Below, piece by piece: positions 1 through 7,516 of a stretch of 8,369 bases of DNA (position 1 is its first letter; every line of letters begins with the position of its first letter). Origin of the DNA: Alphaproteobacteria bacterium (GTDB lineage Bacteria; Pseudomonadota; Alphaproteobacteria; Rs-D84); the NCBI GenBank assembly GCA_017642565.1, contig JAGCOU010000024.1, positions 1 to 8,369 of the forward strand, written 5' to 3'. A model generated the notes under the pieces. The model saw only the letters and a list, made by a program, of their open reading frames with translations. It did not search any database and was not told the origin of the DNA. The position numbers and the translations under genes were made by a program.

Positions 1-1
1 A

Positions 2-106
2 GATAAGTTTTTTTATGATAGGCAAATATTAAAAAAGATAAGAGAAAGTCGAAACTGTTTATGTTGGAAACGAAAATTTAAACATCATTATAAGACGGGG
101 TGTTGA
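2..106 (+). CDS. 3' end of a possible rightward gene, product unknown (partial)
   Basis: An open frame enters from the left edge and runs 34 codons to TGA at 104-106, 10 bp before a rho-independent terminator. The peptide is strongly basic, with a Lys/Arg/His-rich tail ending in KHHYKTGC. No family is recognisable from so short a piece. Support is the lack of stops and the terminator just after the stop, which suits a gene converging on the leftward lipoprotein operon. Against it, 34 codons in AT-rich DNA can stay open by chance. The other rightward frames have stops within the first few codons. Confidence 0.35.
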   Translation, partial: DKFFYDRQILKKIRESRNCLCWKRKFKHHYKTGC

Positions 107-116
107 TGTAAATAAT

Positions 117-141
117 AAAACCGCCGATGTGGCGGTTTTTT
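117..141. terminator. bidirectional rho-independent terminator
   Basis: The stem CCGCC/GGCGG (121-125 and 131-135) has a GATGT loop. It is flanked by AAAA on the left and TTTTTT on the right, so it gives a GC stem followed by a U-tract on both strands. On the minus strand it ends the lipoprotein operon, whose last stop is 16 bp away. On the plus strand it would end the possible partial gene at the left edge. Confidence 0.85.
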
Positions 142-156
142 AATGTTGACATGTTT

Positions 157-864
157 TTACCATGTTGGGGCGTGGTCGCCTTCTTTGATAATTGGTTGTT
201 CGTCTTCCCATACTGACAAGCCTGTTTTCAAATCTGTTAATGTCAATTGCAGATAATATTCTGTGCGGGTGTCAACCGATGAAAACCAGCCCGAATCTAA
301 TTTCAAATTTCTTTGCAACATTTTTCCAGAAAGTGACATATTTGGTGCGACCAATGTTCCTTTGTCTGCAAAAGTTTTTTTGTCGTATTCTTCGTCATCG
401 CGTTGAGAACGCATATTATAAGTTGTTTCATCTTCGGCATTTGCGCTGTTTACGGCGATTATTGCGCCACTTGGTGTTTTGACGCGTGTGCCAGATTCAA
501 CGCCACCTGGTAACAATACTGTTTGTAAATTCTGTCCGTTTTTAAATGATACTGCGATTTGGGCTGTGCCAGATTTCAACAGTGTGGTGCGAATCTTTTT
601 TGTTAAAATATCTGTGTCAAAACGTTGTTGGGTATCGTTGACAATGTTGCCAATTGCGATTACTGGTTTGTCTTGGTTTTTAAATGCGCCGCTTGCAATC
701 ATAGATTCTGTCATTTTTTCAGCGGTTTTGGTCCAGTCACGGTATTCGAGTTCCATAACATCTTGCATTGCAGCAACTTCTTTTTCGTTTTCAGTGTCAA
801 TAACACGGGTTCCGCCGCATGCAGCCAATGCAAGACACAGCGCAAATGGTATAAATTTTTTCAT
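157..864 (-). CDS. lpoB: LpoB-like outer-membrane lipoprotein (penicillin-binding protein activator family)
   Basis: This 235-aa protein has a lipoprotein signal peptide: Lys-Lys at 2-3, a hydrophobic core, then the lipobox LAAC with Cys16 as the lipidated residue. In E. coli, LpoB is an outer-membrane lipoprotein that reaches through the periplasm to stimulate the peptidoglycan synthase PBP1b. The mature part fits the LpoB/COG3417 fold: the strand-like VIAIGNIVNDT near residue 68, the helix TDILTKKIRTTLLKSG near 84, and the C-terminal YYLQLTLTDLKTGLSVWEDE with the family's 'LTDLKTG..VW.DE' signature. A good Shine-Dalgarno (GGAG, minus strand, about 8 nt before ATG) supports the start. It follows the COG3014-type lipoprotein gene by 14 bp, a pairing I recall from other Gram-negative bacteria. 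The family call is fairly secure. Whether it activates a PBP here is inference. Confidence 0.75.
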   Translation of the reverse strand: MKKFIPFALCLALAACGGTRVIDTENEKEVAAMQDVMELEYRDWTKTAEKMTESMIASGAFKNQDKPVIAIGNIVNDTQQRFDTDILTKKIRTTLLKSGTAQIAVSFKNGQNLQTVLLPGGVESGTRVKTPSGAIIAVNSANAEDETTYNMRSQRDDEEYDKKTFADKGTLVAPNMSLSGKMLQRNLKLDSGWFSSVDTRTEYYLQLTLTDLKTGLSVWEDEQPIIKEGDHAPTW

Positions 865-878
865 TTCTTTTTCTCCTT

Positions 879-2099
879 TTATTTTAATTTGATTATTTTT
901 GTATCGTTTTTGTTATTGAATATTCGTGTGTATATCAAATTATTGTTTCCGTTTCCAATTTCGTCTTTAATCGTATCATGCCCATAAAGATTATTCAAGT
1001 TTTCTGTTCGTATAACATATATGTATTTAGGCAATGTTGCCCATGTGCGAACATCTGTGTTTGATGATGCAACTGTGTATACTGACGACAGTATGCCAAG
1101 AATAGGGGCAGAATCGCTGTGTGAATTATACATGGTCGCCTGCAGAGTTGCTTTGGATGCGGCAGAAGTAAATGAACGCAGAATTTCATTTGTTCTGTAT
1201 TCTTTGTATTCTGTGATGAACATCGCATCGACATTGGCAATTAATTCACTGTGTGGCGGTTGAATAAAATTGTTATCAAAATAGGGCGATGAAAAAGTAA
1301 AATATATCATACCGAGATTTGGTAAAAATATTCCATCTTGTTCTTCTTTTAATCTTGGTGCAAAACCTGTATCAATAAACTGCCAAGTTGTATGTATTGG
1401 TTTAATTCTTTTTTGTGCCAATTCTAAATCGTGTTTTATAAATGAACTTTCAGGCATCATTCCGTTCGCGCGTTTAAGATATGTAATTGCGTTATCAAAA
1501 TCGCCGTCATTTAAAAAATATATTCCAGATAAATACATTAACGCAGGATTCATTATGTCTGTAAAGGCAAACCAATCAGCTGTGTTTTTATCAATGATTT
1601 CGCCGTATGTAGAATTTTCAACGATTTTATTTTTGTTTTCTTCGATTAATTTTTCATATTCACGTGACATATTCTGTTGCCGTGTATACGACTGATTTAT
1701 TACCACACGCGCGTTCGCCCAATCTTGCAAAGCCAATAAATCCCATATTTGATAATAAGACACAAAAAGCGAATCCATCATATATGGTTTATAAGAATTT
1801 ACACCCTGGCCGAGTAATAAACCAGCCACTTCGCGAGAGACGGAAGAAGAAGTTTCATCTAAATTTCTTTTGTTAAATTCTTCAAATAACGAATCGCTTT
1901 GCGCAAATTTGTTGTCGTGAAAAAGCGCCATACCATTGATTAATAATTCAAGATTATTTTGTTCTGTTTTTTCGTTTTCTGTGGTTGGTGTAAAATCAGC
2001 ATTTGAAAAATTATTTTGCACAGCATTTAGACGCGACTGTGTAGTTGATGCACAGCCAAGTAAAAATAACGATAAAACGAGACAGACTATTTTTCGCAT
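879..2099 (-). CDS. COG3014-type lipoprotein with TPR-like region
   Basis: This 406-aa protein has a signal peptide ending in the lipobox LLGC, with Cys16 as the expected lipidated residue. Asp at +2 is absent, so sorting to the outer membrane is expected. The mature part is helical in its first half. The segment YKPYMMDSLFVSYYQIWDLL (about 104-122), followed by ALQDWANARVVINQS and RQQ, and later NPALMYLSGIYFLNDGDFDNAITYLKRA (about 184-211), match the pattern of COG3014 proteins, which resemble paired TPR units. The biochemical role of COG3014 is unknown. Its gene is often next to lpoB-type genes, as here, which suggests a cell-envelope or peptidoglycan role. The ATG lies 2 bp after the coupling-protein stop and has no clear Shine-Dalgarno, so translational coupling is likely. 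Confidence 0.7.
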   Translation of the reverse strand: MRKIVCLVLSLFLLGCASTTQSRLNAVQNNFSNADFTPTTENEKTEQNNLELLINGMALFHDNKFAQSDSLFEEFNKRNLDETSSSVSREVAGLLLGQGVNSYKPYMMDSLFVSYYQIWDLLALQDWANARVVINQSYTRQQNMSREYEKLIEENKNKIVENSTYGEIIDKNTADWFAFTDIMNPALMYLSGIYFLNDGDFDNAITYLKRANGMMPESSFIKHDLELAQKRIKPIHTTWQFIDTGFAPRLKEEQDGIFLPNLGMIYFTFSSPYFDNNFIQPPHSELIANVDAMFITEYKEYRTNEILRSFTSAASKATLQATMYNSHSDSAPILGILSSVYTVASSNTDVRTWATLPKYIYVIRTENLNNLYGHDTIKDEIGNGNNNLIYTRIFNNKNDTKIIKLK

Positions 2100-2101
2100 G
2101 C

Positions 2102-4369
2102 TTAATGCAATGGTTCAAGTATTTTTACTTCTTTGGTCATTGGATCCAAAATCTTTGGTGTTCCTTCGTATCCCATAATCGCGTGATGTGATGGAACCAA
2201 GAATTCTGGTAATGGAGCTGTTTCGCCCATAAGAACCTTGGCGTGCAATTTTTTCTGTATAGGTGTTTGATTGATAAAGTGTCTTTCTTGGACTGCTTCG
2301 ATTGGACGATGATACCATCCCTGATAAAGAATCAATTGTTTTCCTGTTTCTATTTTCATAATATCCATCACAGAATATATTGGTTCTTCTTTTGGTGTTT
2401 CGACATCTTTGCCGTCTTTCTTTTCAATCTTTTTGGTTATTTTTTTGCCCATCATTTCAGAGAATTTCTTGGCACTTTCTGTGTCGTTTTGACGCAAGAT
2501 AATCTTGGCAGCCGTTGTAGATATAATGGTGGATGCAGCGTCATTACCATAACGTTCGTTAATCTGGTGAATATCCTGACCGATAATCAGGTAAGATACT
2601 TTTTGACCACGTCCAAGGTCTGGTCCCTGGATAACTGCATCCAATTTTTGCATCTTTGGCATTTCGTCAAGCACGAACAAAACAGGGCAAGGTCCAACTT
2701 TTTGACCATCTACTACATCGCCTGGTTTGTGCGCCAATAAATAATTTGACATTAATTCAATAAATATAGCGGTGATTGGATTTAATGCCTGGGCATCAAC
2801 CATGTTAATAGACAGATATACACTAACTGGTTTTACTTTGCCGTCTCTTGGGTCTTTGAGTCCGCGCAAATCTTCAAAGTGAAAATCAGAATGGCTGGTT
2901 CTGTTGCGGACCGCTGCGTTACGGAATATCGCCAATCCTTCGACCATGGTTGATAAAATAGAACCACGTTCTTTATCAGGTGTATTGGCGAGTTGTGTTA
3001 ATTCAGCTATGGAACGGCTTGCGTATGCGTAACGGCGCGCTTCTTCGACTGCGTTTTGTAATAAATCTTTCATTGGGTCTGCCATCATAACCATTTGGTC
3101 GCCTTGCTTTCTGCGTTCTTCTAGTTCTTCGGCGATGGCAACTTGGCTGCCTGTTAACCAGTCAAGAATCATAGAAAAGCATGCTTCGTGTCCATGCCAA
3201 GCGTCTGGAATGTTTGCCCATGTTCCAATGTGAACATAATTCATTACGTTAAGTTCGCCTTTCTGTAACAAAGAATAAGCAGCGTATGCATTCGGGTCGT
3301 TCATCATTGATAGATAATAATCACCAAGGACAGCCGCATCATCACTGTTAAATGTTCCGTTATTAAGGCGTGCATAGAAATAATCATCTGCTTTGGCACG
3401 TTCCACCTTGGACACAATGAAGTTTACAAGTCCCGCCAAGCCTGCACGTCCAGTATTCGCCCAGTGAGGATCCGCATTTGCACCTTTGGCGTCTGGAACC
3501 AACACTTTACATATAGTATCAAGGTACAAATCGCGTTGTTCCGGATTAAAAGGAACATGTTCTGGCGACAGTGGATTCCAAGACGGATAATATATTCCGC
3601 GTTCTGGGTCGTCTTGACCGCCCCAATTCATAATAAACACTGGACCAACCGTTGCACGATATGCAGATGTAGCCTGTTTTAATTCTGGCTTAGGGTCGTT
3701 AATAATCATAGACACTTTGTCACAATCAAGAATTGTCGGTATAACAACCCCAGCTGTTTTACCGGTTCCCGGAGGTGCCAAACACAAAGCGGACAAAGGT
3801 TCGTCAAACATTAATGGCTTGGTTTCTTTTTTATCTTTGAAGTATCCAAGCACCATCATAAAGCCATTGAATAAACCTTCTTTGTTTTTGAAGTCTGCAC
3901 CCATTTTTCTAATGTCTGCGGCAGTAGCCTTGCGCGAAGATTTTTCATCGTAATTATCTTTGCCCGCTGGGTTAAATTCGTTTTTAAGTGTTTCATCAAC
4001 TAAAAAGCAATATGCGATAATCGGTAATACTGGCGCAAGCGTTGCAAAATCAGGGCGATACAGTATGCGAGAAAACCAAAATGGTATTTCTGCGGCAACC
4101 GACATCCCAAACGAAGAAAACATATTTTTTAGATAAATCCAAGTCCAATGCATACTCGCCGGACCAAAACCATAACGCCATACATGTTCTGCTATGAAAG
4201 ATAAACAAAACACAAGGGCGCATACCAACCAGACCGTGACATGCCAGCGAATATTCCAGAACTTACGCGCAACTGGTATTTGCTCGTGTTCTTTGTATTT
4301 AGTTGAATCAAAGATGTTTAAACCTTTGCCTGAACCACTATTAGAGAAAATGTTGAACTTTCCTGCCAT
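2102..4369 (-). CDS. virD4: type IV secretion coupling protein, VirD4/TraG family ATPase
   Basis: The protein is 755 aa from the chosen start. T4CPs are inner-membrane hexameric ATPases that bring DNA or protein substrates to a type IV secretion channel. Visible parts: two membrane segments (about residues 43-61 and 108-124); Walker A APPGTGKT at 198-205 with Lys204; the T4CP motif NDPKPEL at 224-230; Walker B VLFVLDE at 563-569; then the sensor-like GQD at 597-599. The start at 4369 (MAGKFNIF) was chosen because further in-frame extension to 4501 would run back into rsmE on the other strand and encodes an unlikely Tyr/Ile-rich peptide. An extended -10 also sits just upstream. No other secretion or relaxase genes are in view, so the channel must be encoded elsewhere if it exists. 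It shares an operon with two envelope lipoproteins, which is not the usual vir arrangement. Confidence 0.9.
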   Translation of the reverse strand: MAGKFNIFSNSGSGKGLNIFDSTKYKEHEQIPVARKFWNIRWHVTVWLVCALVFCLSFIAEHVWRYGFGPASMHWTWIYLKNMFSSFGMSVAAEIPFWFSRILYRPDFATLAPVLPIIAYCFLVDETLKNEFNPAGKDNYDEKSSRKATAADIRKMGADFKNKEGLFNGFMMVLGYFKDKKETKPLMFDEPLSALCLAPPGTGKTAGVVIPTILDCDKVSMIINDPKPELKQATSAYRATVGPVFIMNWGGQDDPERGIYYPSWNPLSPEHVPFNPEQRDLYLDTICKVLVPDAKGANADPHWANTGRAGLAGLVNFIVSKVERAKADDYFYARLNNGTFNSDDAAVLGDYYLSMMNDPNAYAAYSLLQKGELNVMNYVHIGTWANIPDAWHGHEACFSMILDWLTGSQVAIAEELEERRKQGDQMVMMADPMKDLLQNAVEEARRYAYASRSIAELTQLANTPDKERGSILSTMVEGLAIFRNAAVRNRTSHSDFHFEDLRGLKDPRDGKVKPVSVYLSINMVDAQALNPITAIFIELMSNYLLAHKPGDVVDGQKVGPCPVLFVLDEMPKMQKLDAVIQGPDLGRGQKVSYLIIGQDIHQINERYGNDAASTIISTTAAKIILRQNDTESAKKFSEMMGKKITKKIEKKDGKDVETPKEEPIYSVMDIMKIETGKQLILYQGWYHRPIEAVQERHFINQTPIQKKLHAKVLMGETAPLPEFLVPSHHAIMGYEGTPKILDPMTKEVKILEPLH

Positions 4370-4376
4370 GGTTGGT

Positions 4377-4385
4377 ATTATATCA
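4377..4385 (-). promoter_or_regulatory. extended -10 promoter of the coupling-protein operon, possibly leaderless
   Basis: On the minus strand TGATATAAT (TG-n-TATAAT) occupies 4385-4377, a perfect extended -10. Only 7 nt separate TATAAT from the ATG at 4369, so transcription would start at or next to the start codon. There is no Shine-Dalgarno between them. No good -35 is seen at 16-18 bp, which is common for extended -10 promoters. It has not been tested, and an upstream promoter inside rsmE is possible. Confidence 0.55.
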
Positions 4386-4420
4386 TAAAAATAAACCTTT
4401 TTATACCAAAAGATTAAAAA

Positions 4421-5080
4421 ATGCAAAATGTACCAAGAATATATATAGATATGAATATAATCGAGGGACAAAGGCTGCCTGTCGATAAAAATGTTGTTCA
4501 TTATTTGCGCCGTGTTATGCGCAGAAATGACTGTTTGGTTTTTAATGATGGAACAGAATACAATGCTATTTTGAGCGAAGACGATAAATTTTTAATTGTC
4601 AAAGAAAGAACAAACCATATTGACCCCAGCAATAATTTAACTCTTTGTTTTGCACCAATTAAAAGATTGGATGATTTGTTAAATATGGCTACTCAAATGG
4701 GGGTTGGGACTCTGCAGCCTGTGATAACAGAAAGAACTGTGGCAAATCATATAAATTGGGAAAGAATGAAAAAAATTATAATAGAGGCTGCTGAACAATC
4801 GAATCGAAACAGTGTTCCAAAATTGATGAGGCCAATTAAGTTTGATGATTTAGATTTGAATAATCTTGTGGTTGCTGATGAAAGATTCGCACATGACACA
4901 GACGAAAAAACTTCTGCGATTCGTTGTGACAAAGTCCTCGTTGGACCCGAAGGTGGTTTTTCACCAAAAGAATTTGAAAAAATAGATAATGCAAATGTTG
5001 CGAAAATTTCACTCGGCAAAACTGTTTTGCGGGCAGAGGTTGCAACGGTGGTCGCAATATCAAAGGTGTTAGATAAATGA
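4421..5080 (+). CDS. rsmE: RsmE, 16S rRNA (uracil1498-N3)-methyltransferase
   Basis: This 219-aa SPOUT-class enzyme methylates N3 of U1498 in helix 44 of 16S rRNA using S-adenosylmethionine. The N-terminal PUA-like part begins PRIYID and includes the typical 'VVHYLRRVMR' helix (25-34). The C-terminal trefoil-knot domain shows TERTV (103-107), EAAEQS (122-127), VGPEGGF (174-180) and SLGKTVLRAEVA (197-208), the classic SAM-binding and knot motifs of the family. Length is slightly below the usual 230-250 aa, but no motif is missing. The start is supported by the family-typical N-terminus. No Shine-Dalgarno is visible, and a weak TATACC -10 at 4402-4407 would give a leader of only a few nucleotides. 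It is divergent from the coupling protein gene and is the first gene of a three-gene operon. Confidence 0.93.
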   Translation: MQNVPRIYIDMNIIEGQRLPVDKNVVHYLRRVMRRNDCLVFNDGTEYNAILSEDDKFLIVKERTNHIDPSNNLTLCFAPIKRLDDLLNMATQMGVGTLQPVITERTVANHINWERMKKIIIEAAEQSNRNSVPKLMRPIKFDDLDLNNLVVADERFAHDTDEKTSAIRCDKVLVGPEGGFSPKEFEKIDNANVAKISLGKTVLRAEVATVVAISKVLDK

Positions 5081-5787
5081 AGATAAGATTGGCTAAATTT
5101 ATTGCTGATTGTGGAATTGCGTCAAGACGCGGTGCAGAAGATTTAATAAATCAAGGTGTTGTGTCTGTTAACGGACAGGTTGTCGACAGCCCTGTGTTTT
5201 TTGTAGAAGGTGATGAAAAAATTTGTGTTAATGGCAAAGATATAAAAAAGAAAGATGAAACGAAGTTATATATGTTTCATAAACCTATTAATACAATGAC
5301 TACGACAAGTGACCCTTTGGGACGCAGGACAATTTATGATGTATTAGATAAAAAATACAAGAATTTAAAATATATCGGTCGACTTGATTTTAAAACGACT
5401 GGTTTGTTGTTGCTAACTAATGATGGGGAATTCGCACGGCAAATGTCTTTGCCAAAAAATCATATTCCGCGCACTTATATCGCGACTGTTGAAAGTTTTG
5501 CTGAAAAAAAATTAGATATTGCACGCCAAGGTGTTATTATAGACGGAATAAAATATCGACCGATGAAAATAGAAGCGGTGAATGAACATAATTTAAAGGT
5601 GACTGTGGAAGAGGGCAAAAAAAACGAAATAAGAATCGTTTTGAAACATATCGGTTCACCTGTGAAGGCTTTGCATCGTGTGAGTTATGGACCTGTAAAA
5701 CTTGGAAATTTAGGGGTTGGAAAAATTTTAGAAGTTGATAAGAAAACGATTGACCTGGTGTTGAAAAAGTTGCTAGAATCAAAATAA
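5077..5787 (+). CDS. rluB: RsuA/RluB-family rRNA pseudouridine synthase
   Basis: This 236-aa protein converts a uridine in rRNA to pseudouridine. An N-terminal S4 RNA-binding domain (about 1-58, with CGIASRRGAEDLI and VSVNGQVV) is followed by the catalytic domain. HKPINTMTTTSDPLGRRTIYD (about 68-88) matches the KP..... DP.GR.T motif, and GRLDFKTTGLLLLTNDG contains the catalytic aspartate, Asp104. The GRLD motif places it in the RsuA/RluB/RluE/RluF group. The DPLGRRTIYD pattern and the S4 details look more like RluB (23S rRNA U2605) than RsuA, but the exact target cannot be fixed from sequence. Its ATG overlaps the rsmE stop (ATGA), which indicates translational coupling between two ribosome-modification genes. 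Confidence 0.88.
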   Translation: MKIRLAKFIADCGIASRRGAEDLINQGVVSVNGQVVDSPVFFVEGDEKICVNGKDIKKKDETKLYMFHKPINTMTTTSDPLGRRTIYDVLDKKYKNLKYIGRLDFKTTGLLLLTNDGEFARQMSLPKNHIPRTYIATVESFAEKKLDIARQGVIIDGIKYRPMKIEAVNEHNLKVTVEEGKKNEIRIVLKHIGSPVKALHRVSYGPVKLGNLGVGKILEVDKKTIDLVLKKLLESK

Positions 5788-5805
5788 ATAGGAAGGGAGA
5801 GTTCC

Positions 5806-6768
5806 ATGAAAAAAACAAAAAACACAAGAAATACAAAGGCTATGCCTAAGAAAGTTATTGCCAAGGAAGCAGGGTGTTCTTGCACAATGTGGTCTTGGGC
5901 TATATATGTATATTGGTTCATTATTTTATTTTTCATAGCCGCTACATTTTATATTATTGGACGCAGTCAGGAATTTTTACATCCGGCTGCACACAATGTT
6001 GTCATCACAGAAGAGGCTTTGTTATTACCACAAGATTACATTGATTCTGCAAAAGAAAAACTTAATGCTGGCGATATAGATGCTGCGATTGTGGAATTAA
6101 ATGCTGCGGTTGATTCTAATGCTAATAGCAATGTTTATACTTTGCGTGGCGAAGCCTATATGCAAATGGGTGAATATCAAAAGGCTTTGGATGATTTTAA
6201 TTCTGCCATAGAAGTTGATGGTATGAATGCGCTGGCTTTCTATGACAGGGCTTTGTTGAACACGCGTCTTGAAAATTATGATGCTGCGTTGACTGATATA
6301 AACAATGCTTTGGCGGCACAATCTATGAAGCCAGTCGAAACATTGTCTTTGCGTAATTTGTATGCAAAACGCGGTCAGTTAAATTTGTGGTTAAAGAATT
6401 GGCAGGGTGCAGTTGCTGACTATACAAATTCTTTGGCGCGTGCAGACGGCAGTGTTGTTGCTAATGTTTATGCAGAACGTGCAGAAGCATACACGGCTTT
6501 GAACAAATACGAAGAAGCAATCGCAGATTATACATCTGCTGTGCGTGTGATTTCTGAACAAATCCAAGCAGCACCAAGTCAAGAACAACGCGAATCGCAA
6601 TCAAGTAATGCGATGTCGTATTTTGAAAAATCTGCTGCGCTGAATTTGAAATTAGGCAAAGCCGATGTTGCGAAAAACGATTTAGAATCTGCTTTTGCAA
6701 TTGCTGTTGCATTGAACGATTCGGAAAGTATGGAAAGAATCCAAAATCTAATAAATGGGTTGAACTAA
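5806..6768 (+). CDS. membrane-anchored tetratricopeptide repeat (TPR) protein
   Basis: This 320-aa protein has a basic N-terminus (KKTKNTRNTKAMPKK), one membrane segment at about 29-51, then a large soluble part made mostly of TPR helical hairpins. Clear repeats begin at about 82 (AKEKLNAGDIDAAIVELNAA), 110 (YTLRGEAYMQMGEYQKALDD), 144 (AFYDRALLNTRLENYDAALT), 184 (NLYAKRGQLNLWLKNWQGAV) and 221 (VYAERAEAYTALNKYEEAIA). A last repeat near 270 precedes the C-terminus. The positive-inside rule places the TPR part in the periplasm. TPRs bind partner proteins; no enzymatic motif is seen and no specific partner can be named. A strong Shine-Dalgarno (AGGAAGGGAG, 5790-5799) 6 nt before ATG fixes the start. 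It lies 18 bp after the pseudouridine synthase and is last in the operon. Confidence 0.85.
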   Translation: MKKTKNTRNTKAMPKKVIAKEAGCSCTMWSWAIYVYWFIILFFIAATFYIIGRSQEFLHPAAHNVVITEEALLLPQDYIDSAKEKLNAGDIDAAIVELNAAVDSNANSNVYTLRGEAYMQMGEYQKALDDFNSAIEVDGMNALAFYDRALLNTRLENYDAALTDINNALAAQSMKPVETLSLRNLYAKRGQLNLWLKNWQGAVADYTNSLARADGSVVANVYAERAEAYTALNKYEEAIADYTSAVRVISEQIQAAPSQEQRESQSSNAMSYFEKSAALNLKLGKADVAKNDLESAFAIAVALNDSESMERIQNLINGLN

Positions 6769-6770
6769 AC

Positions 6771-6800
6771 AAAAAATCCGCCGCGATGGCGGATTTTTTT
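6771..6800. terminator. bidirectional rho-independent terminator
   Basis: The 6-bp stem TCCGCC/GGCGGA (6777-6782 and 6788-6793) has a GCGAT loop. It is extended by AAAAAA on the left and TTTTTTT on the right. It begins 2 bp after the TPR gene stop and lies 13 bp beyond the invertase stop on the other strand, so it serves both converging genes. Confidence 0.9.
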
Positions 6801-6813
6801 GTGATAGTGTTTT

Positions 6814-7422
6814 TTATTCAACTAGATTTATGTTTGATGCTCTTAAATAATTATAAATTGTGCATTTATGAACACCTAATAATTTTGCTATTTTGGGTTT
6901 ACTAAATCCCTGGGTCAGCATCCATGTTAATCGTTTTTTATTACGTTCTAGTTTTAATTCATGTGAACGTGCACCGCGTGGTCGTCCAAGTTTTTTTCCG
7001 TCTGCTTTTAGTCGTGCCAGACTTTCGCGAACACGCGCCTGTAATAAAGATTTAGATAATTCAGCCGACAGTCCAAAAGCAAATGCCAAAACTTTTGATT
7101 GAACATCTGTGCCCAGACGAAAATTTTCTTTGAGTGTCCAAATTTGACATTCTTTTTCAAGACAGGTCTGTAATATACCCATTAATTCCATTAAACTGCG
7201 CGCCAGACGTGATATTTCAGTTGTAATAATTATATCTCCAGATTTTAATCGTGGGATTAATTTACCAAGTTTTCGCATGGATAATTTTTTACCACTTGAA
7301 ATGGTCTCTGTTATCCAGACATCAATTTTGATATTGTTTTCATTTGCAAATTGTTCAATCACGAAATATTGATTTTCTTCGGTTTGGTGGGCTGTTGATA
7401 CCCGACAATACGCATAAATCAT
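6814..7422 (-). CDS. Mpi/Hin-type serine site-specific DNA invertase
   Basis: This 202-aa small serine recombinase cuts DNA at paired sites through a phosphoserine link and rejoins it, in this group usually inverting the segment between. The catalytic domain has YCRVST (5-10) with nucleophile Ser9 and Arg7, then EISRLARSL (69-77) with the conserved Arg72 and Arg75. WTLKENFRLGTDVQSKVLAFAFGLSAE (95-121) resembles the Bacteroides master invertase Mpi. The E-helix (about 120-145) reads LSKSLLQARVRESL where relatives usually have an IER-type motif, an unusual substitution. The C-terminal domain starts with the minor-groove arm GRPRG (146-150), then a helix-turn-helix (about 172-195, FSKPKIAKLLGVHKCTIYNYL), as in Hin. 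Full length, with no frameshift. Shine-Dalgarno AAAGGA lies about 8 nt before ATG. Hin-like palindromes lie in the gap just upstream, which suggests its own substrate sites. Confidence 0.9.
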   Translation of the reverse strand: MIYAYCRVSTAHQTEENQYFVIEQFANENNIKIDVWITETISSGKKLSMRKLGKLIPRLKSGDIIITTEISRLARSLMELMGILQTCLEKECQIWTLKENFRLGTDVQSKVLAFAFGLSAELSKSLLQARVRESLARLKADGKKLGRPRGARSHELKLERNKKRLTWMLTQGFSKPKIAKLLGVHKCTIYNYLRASNINLVE

Positions 7423-7479
7423 AAAAAAATCCTTTTGGTTAATTTATTGGTGTTTAGATACGAATTAAAAATCGTTCAA

Positions 7480-7491
7480 ATCTATAATATA
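7480..7491 (-). promoter_or_regulatory. candidate -10 region of the invertase gene
   Basis: On the minus strand TATATTATAGA (about 7491-7481) offers overlapping -10-like hexamers (TATATT, TATAGA), which would give a leader of about 55 nt. I found no convincing -35. The same DNA reads TATAAT on the plus strand (7483-7488), so direction is uncertain. It lies outside the putative invertible segment, so invertase expression should not be switched off by inversion. Confidence 0.3.
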
Positions 7492-7516
7492 CGCGGTTTT
7501 GAAGATATTTTTGAGT

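Noticed and set aside
479..892. Rightward open frames opposite lpoB (also 192-482 and 625-987)
   Set aside because: They are antisense to a gene with a clear signal peptide, lipobox and family motifs. They are Phe/Val/Cys-rich without any recognisable feature.
2243..2740. 165-codon rightward open frame inside the coupling-protein gene
   Set aside because: It is antisense to the conserved Walker B region. Its Phe/Cys-rich composition is typical of a shadow frame, and no ribosome binding site is seen.
3395..3420. CCTTGG/CCAAGG hexamers inside the coupling-protein gene (for example near 2232, 2611, 3326 and 3408) as further crossover sites
   Set aside because: Only the central six bases match. 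The flanking AAA/TTT arms that define the two hix-like sites are absent.
4370..4501. In-frame upstream extension of the coupling protein by 44 codons, with an alternative ATG at 4501
   Set aside because: It would overlap rsmE by 81 bp on the opposite strand, encodes a Tyr/Ile-rich peptide unlike T4CP N-termini, and would place the well-formed extended -10 inside the gene.
7483..7488. Plus-strand TATAAT as a rightward promoter reading into the invertible segment
   Set aside because: There is no -35 at 16-18 bp and no TG extension, and no gene begins within the segment. The same bases can equally be part of a minus-strand -10 for the invertase.
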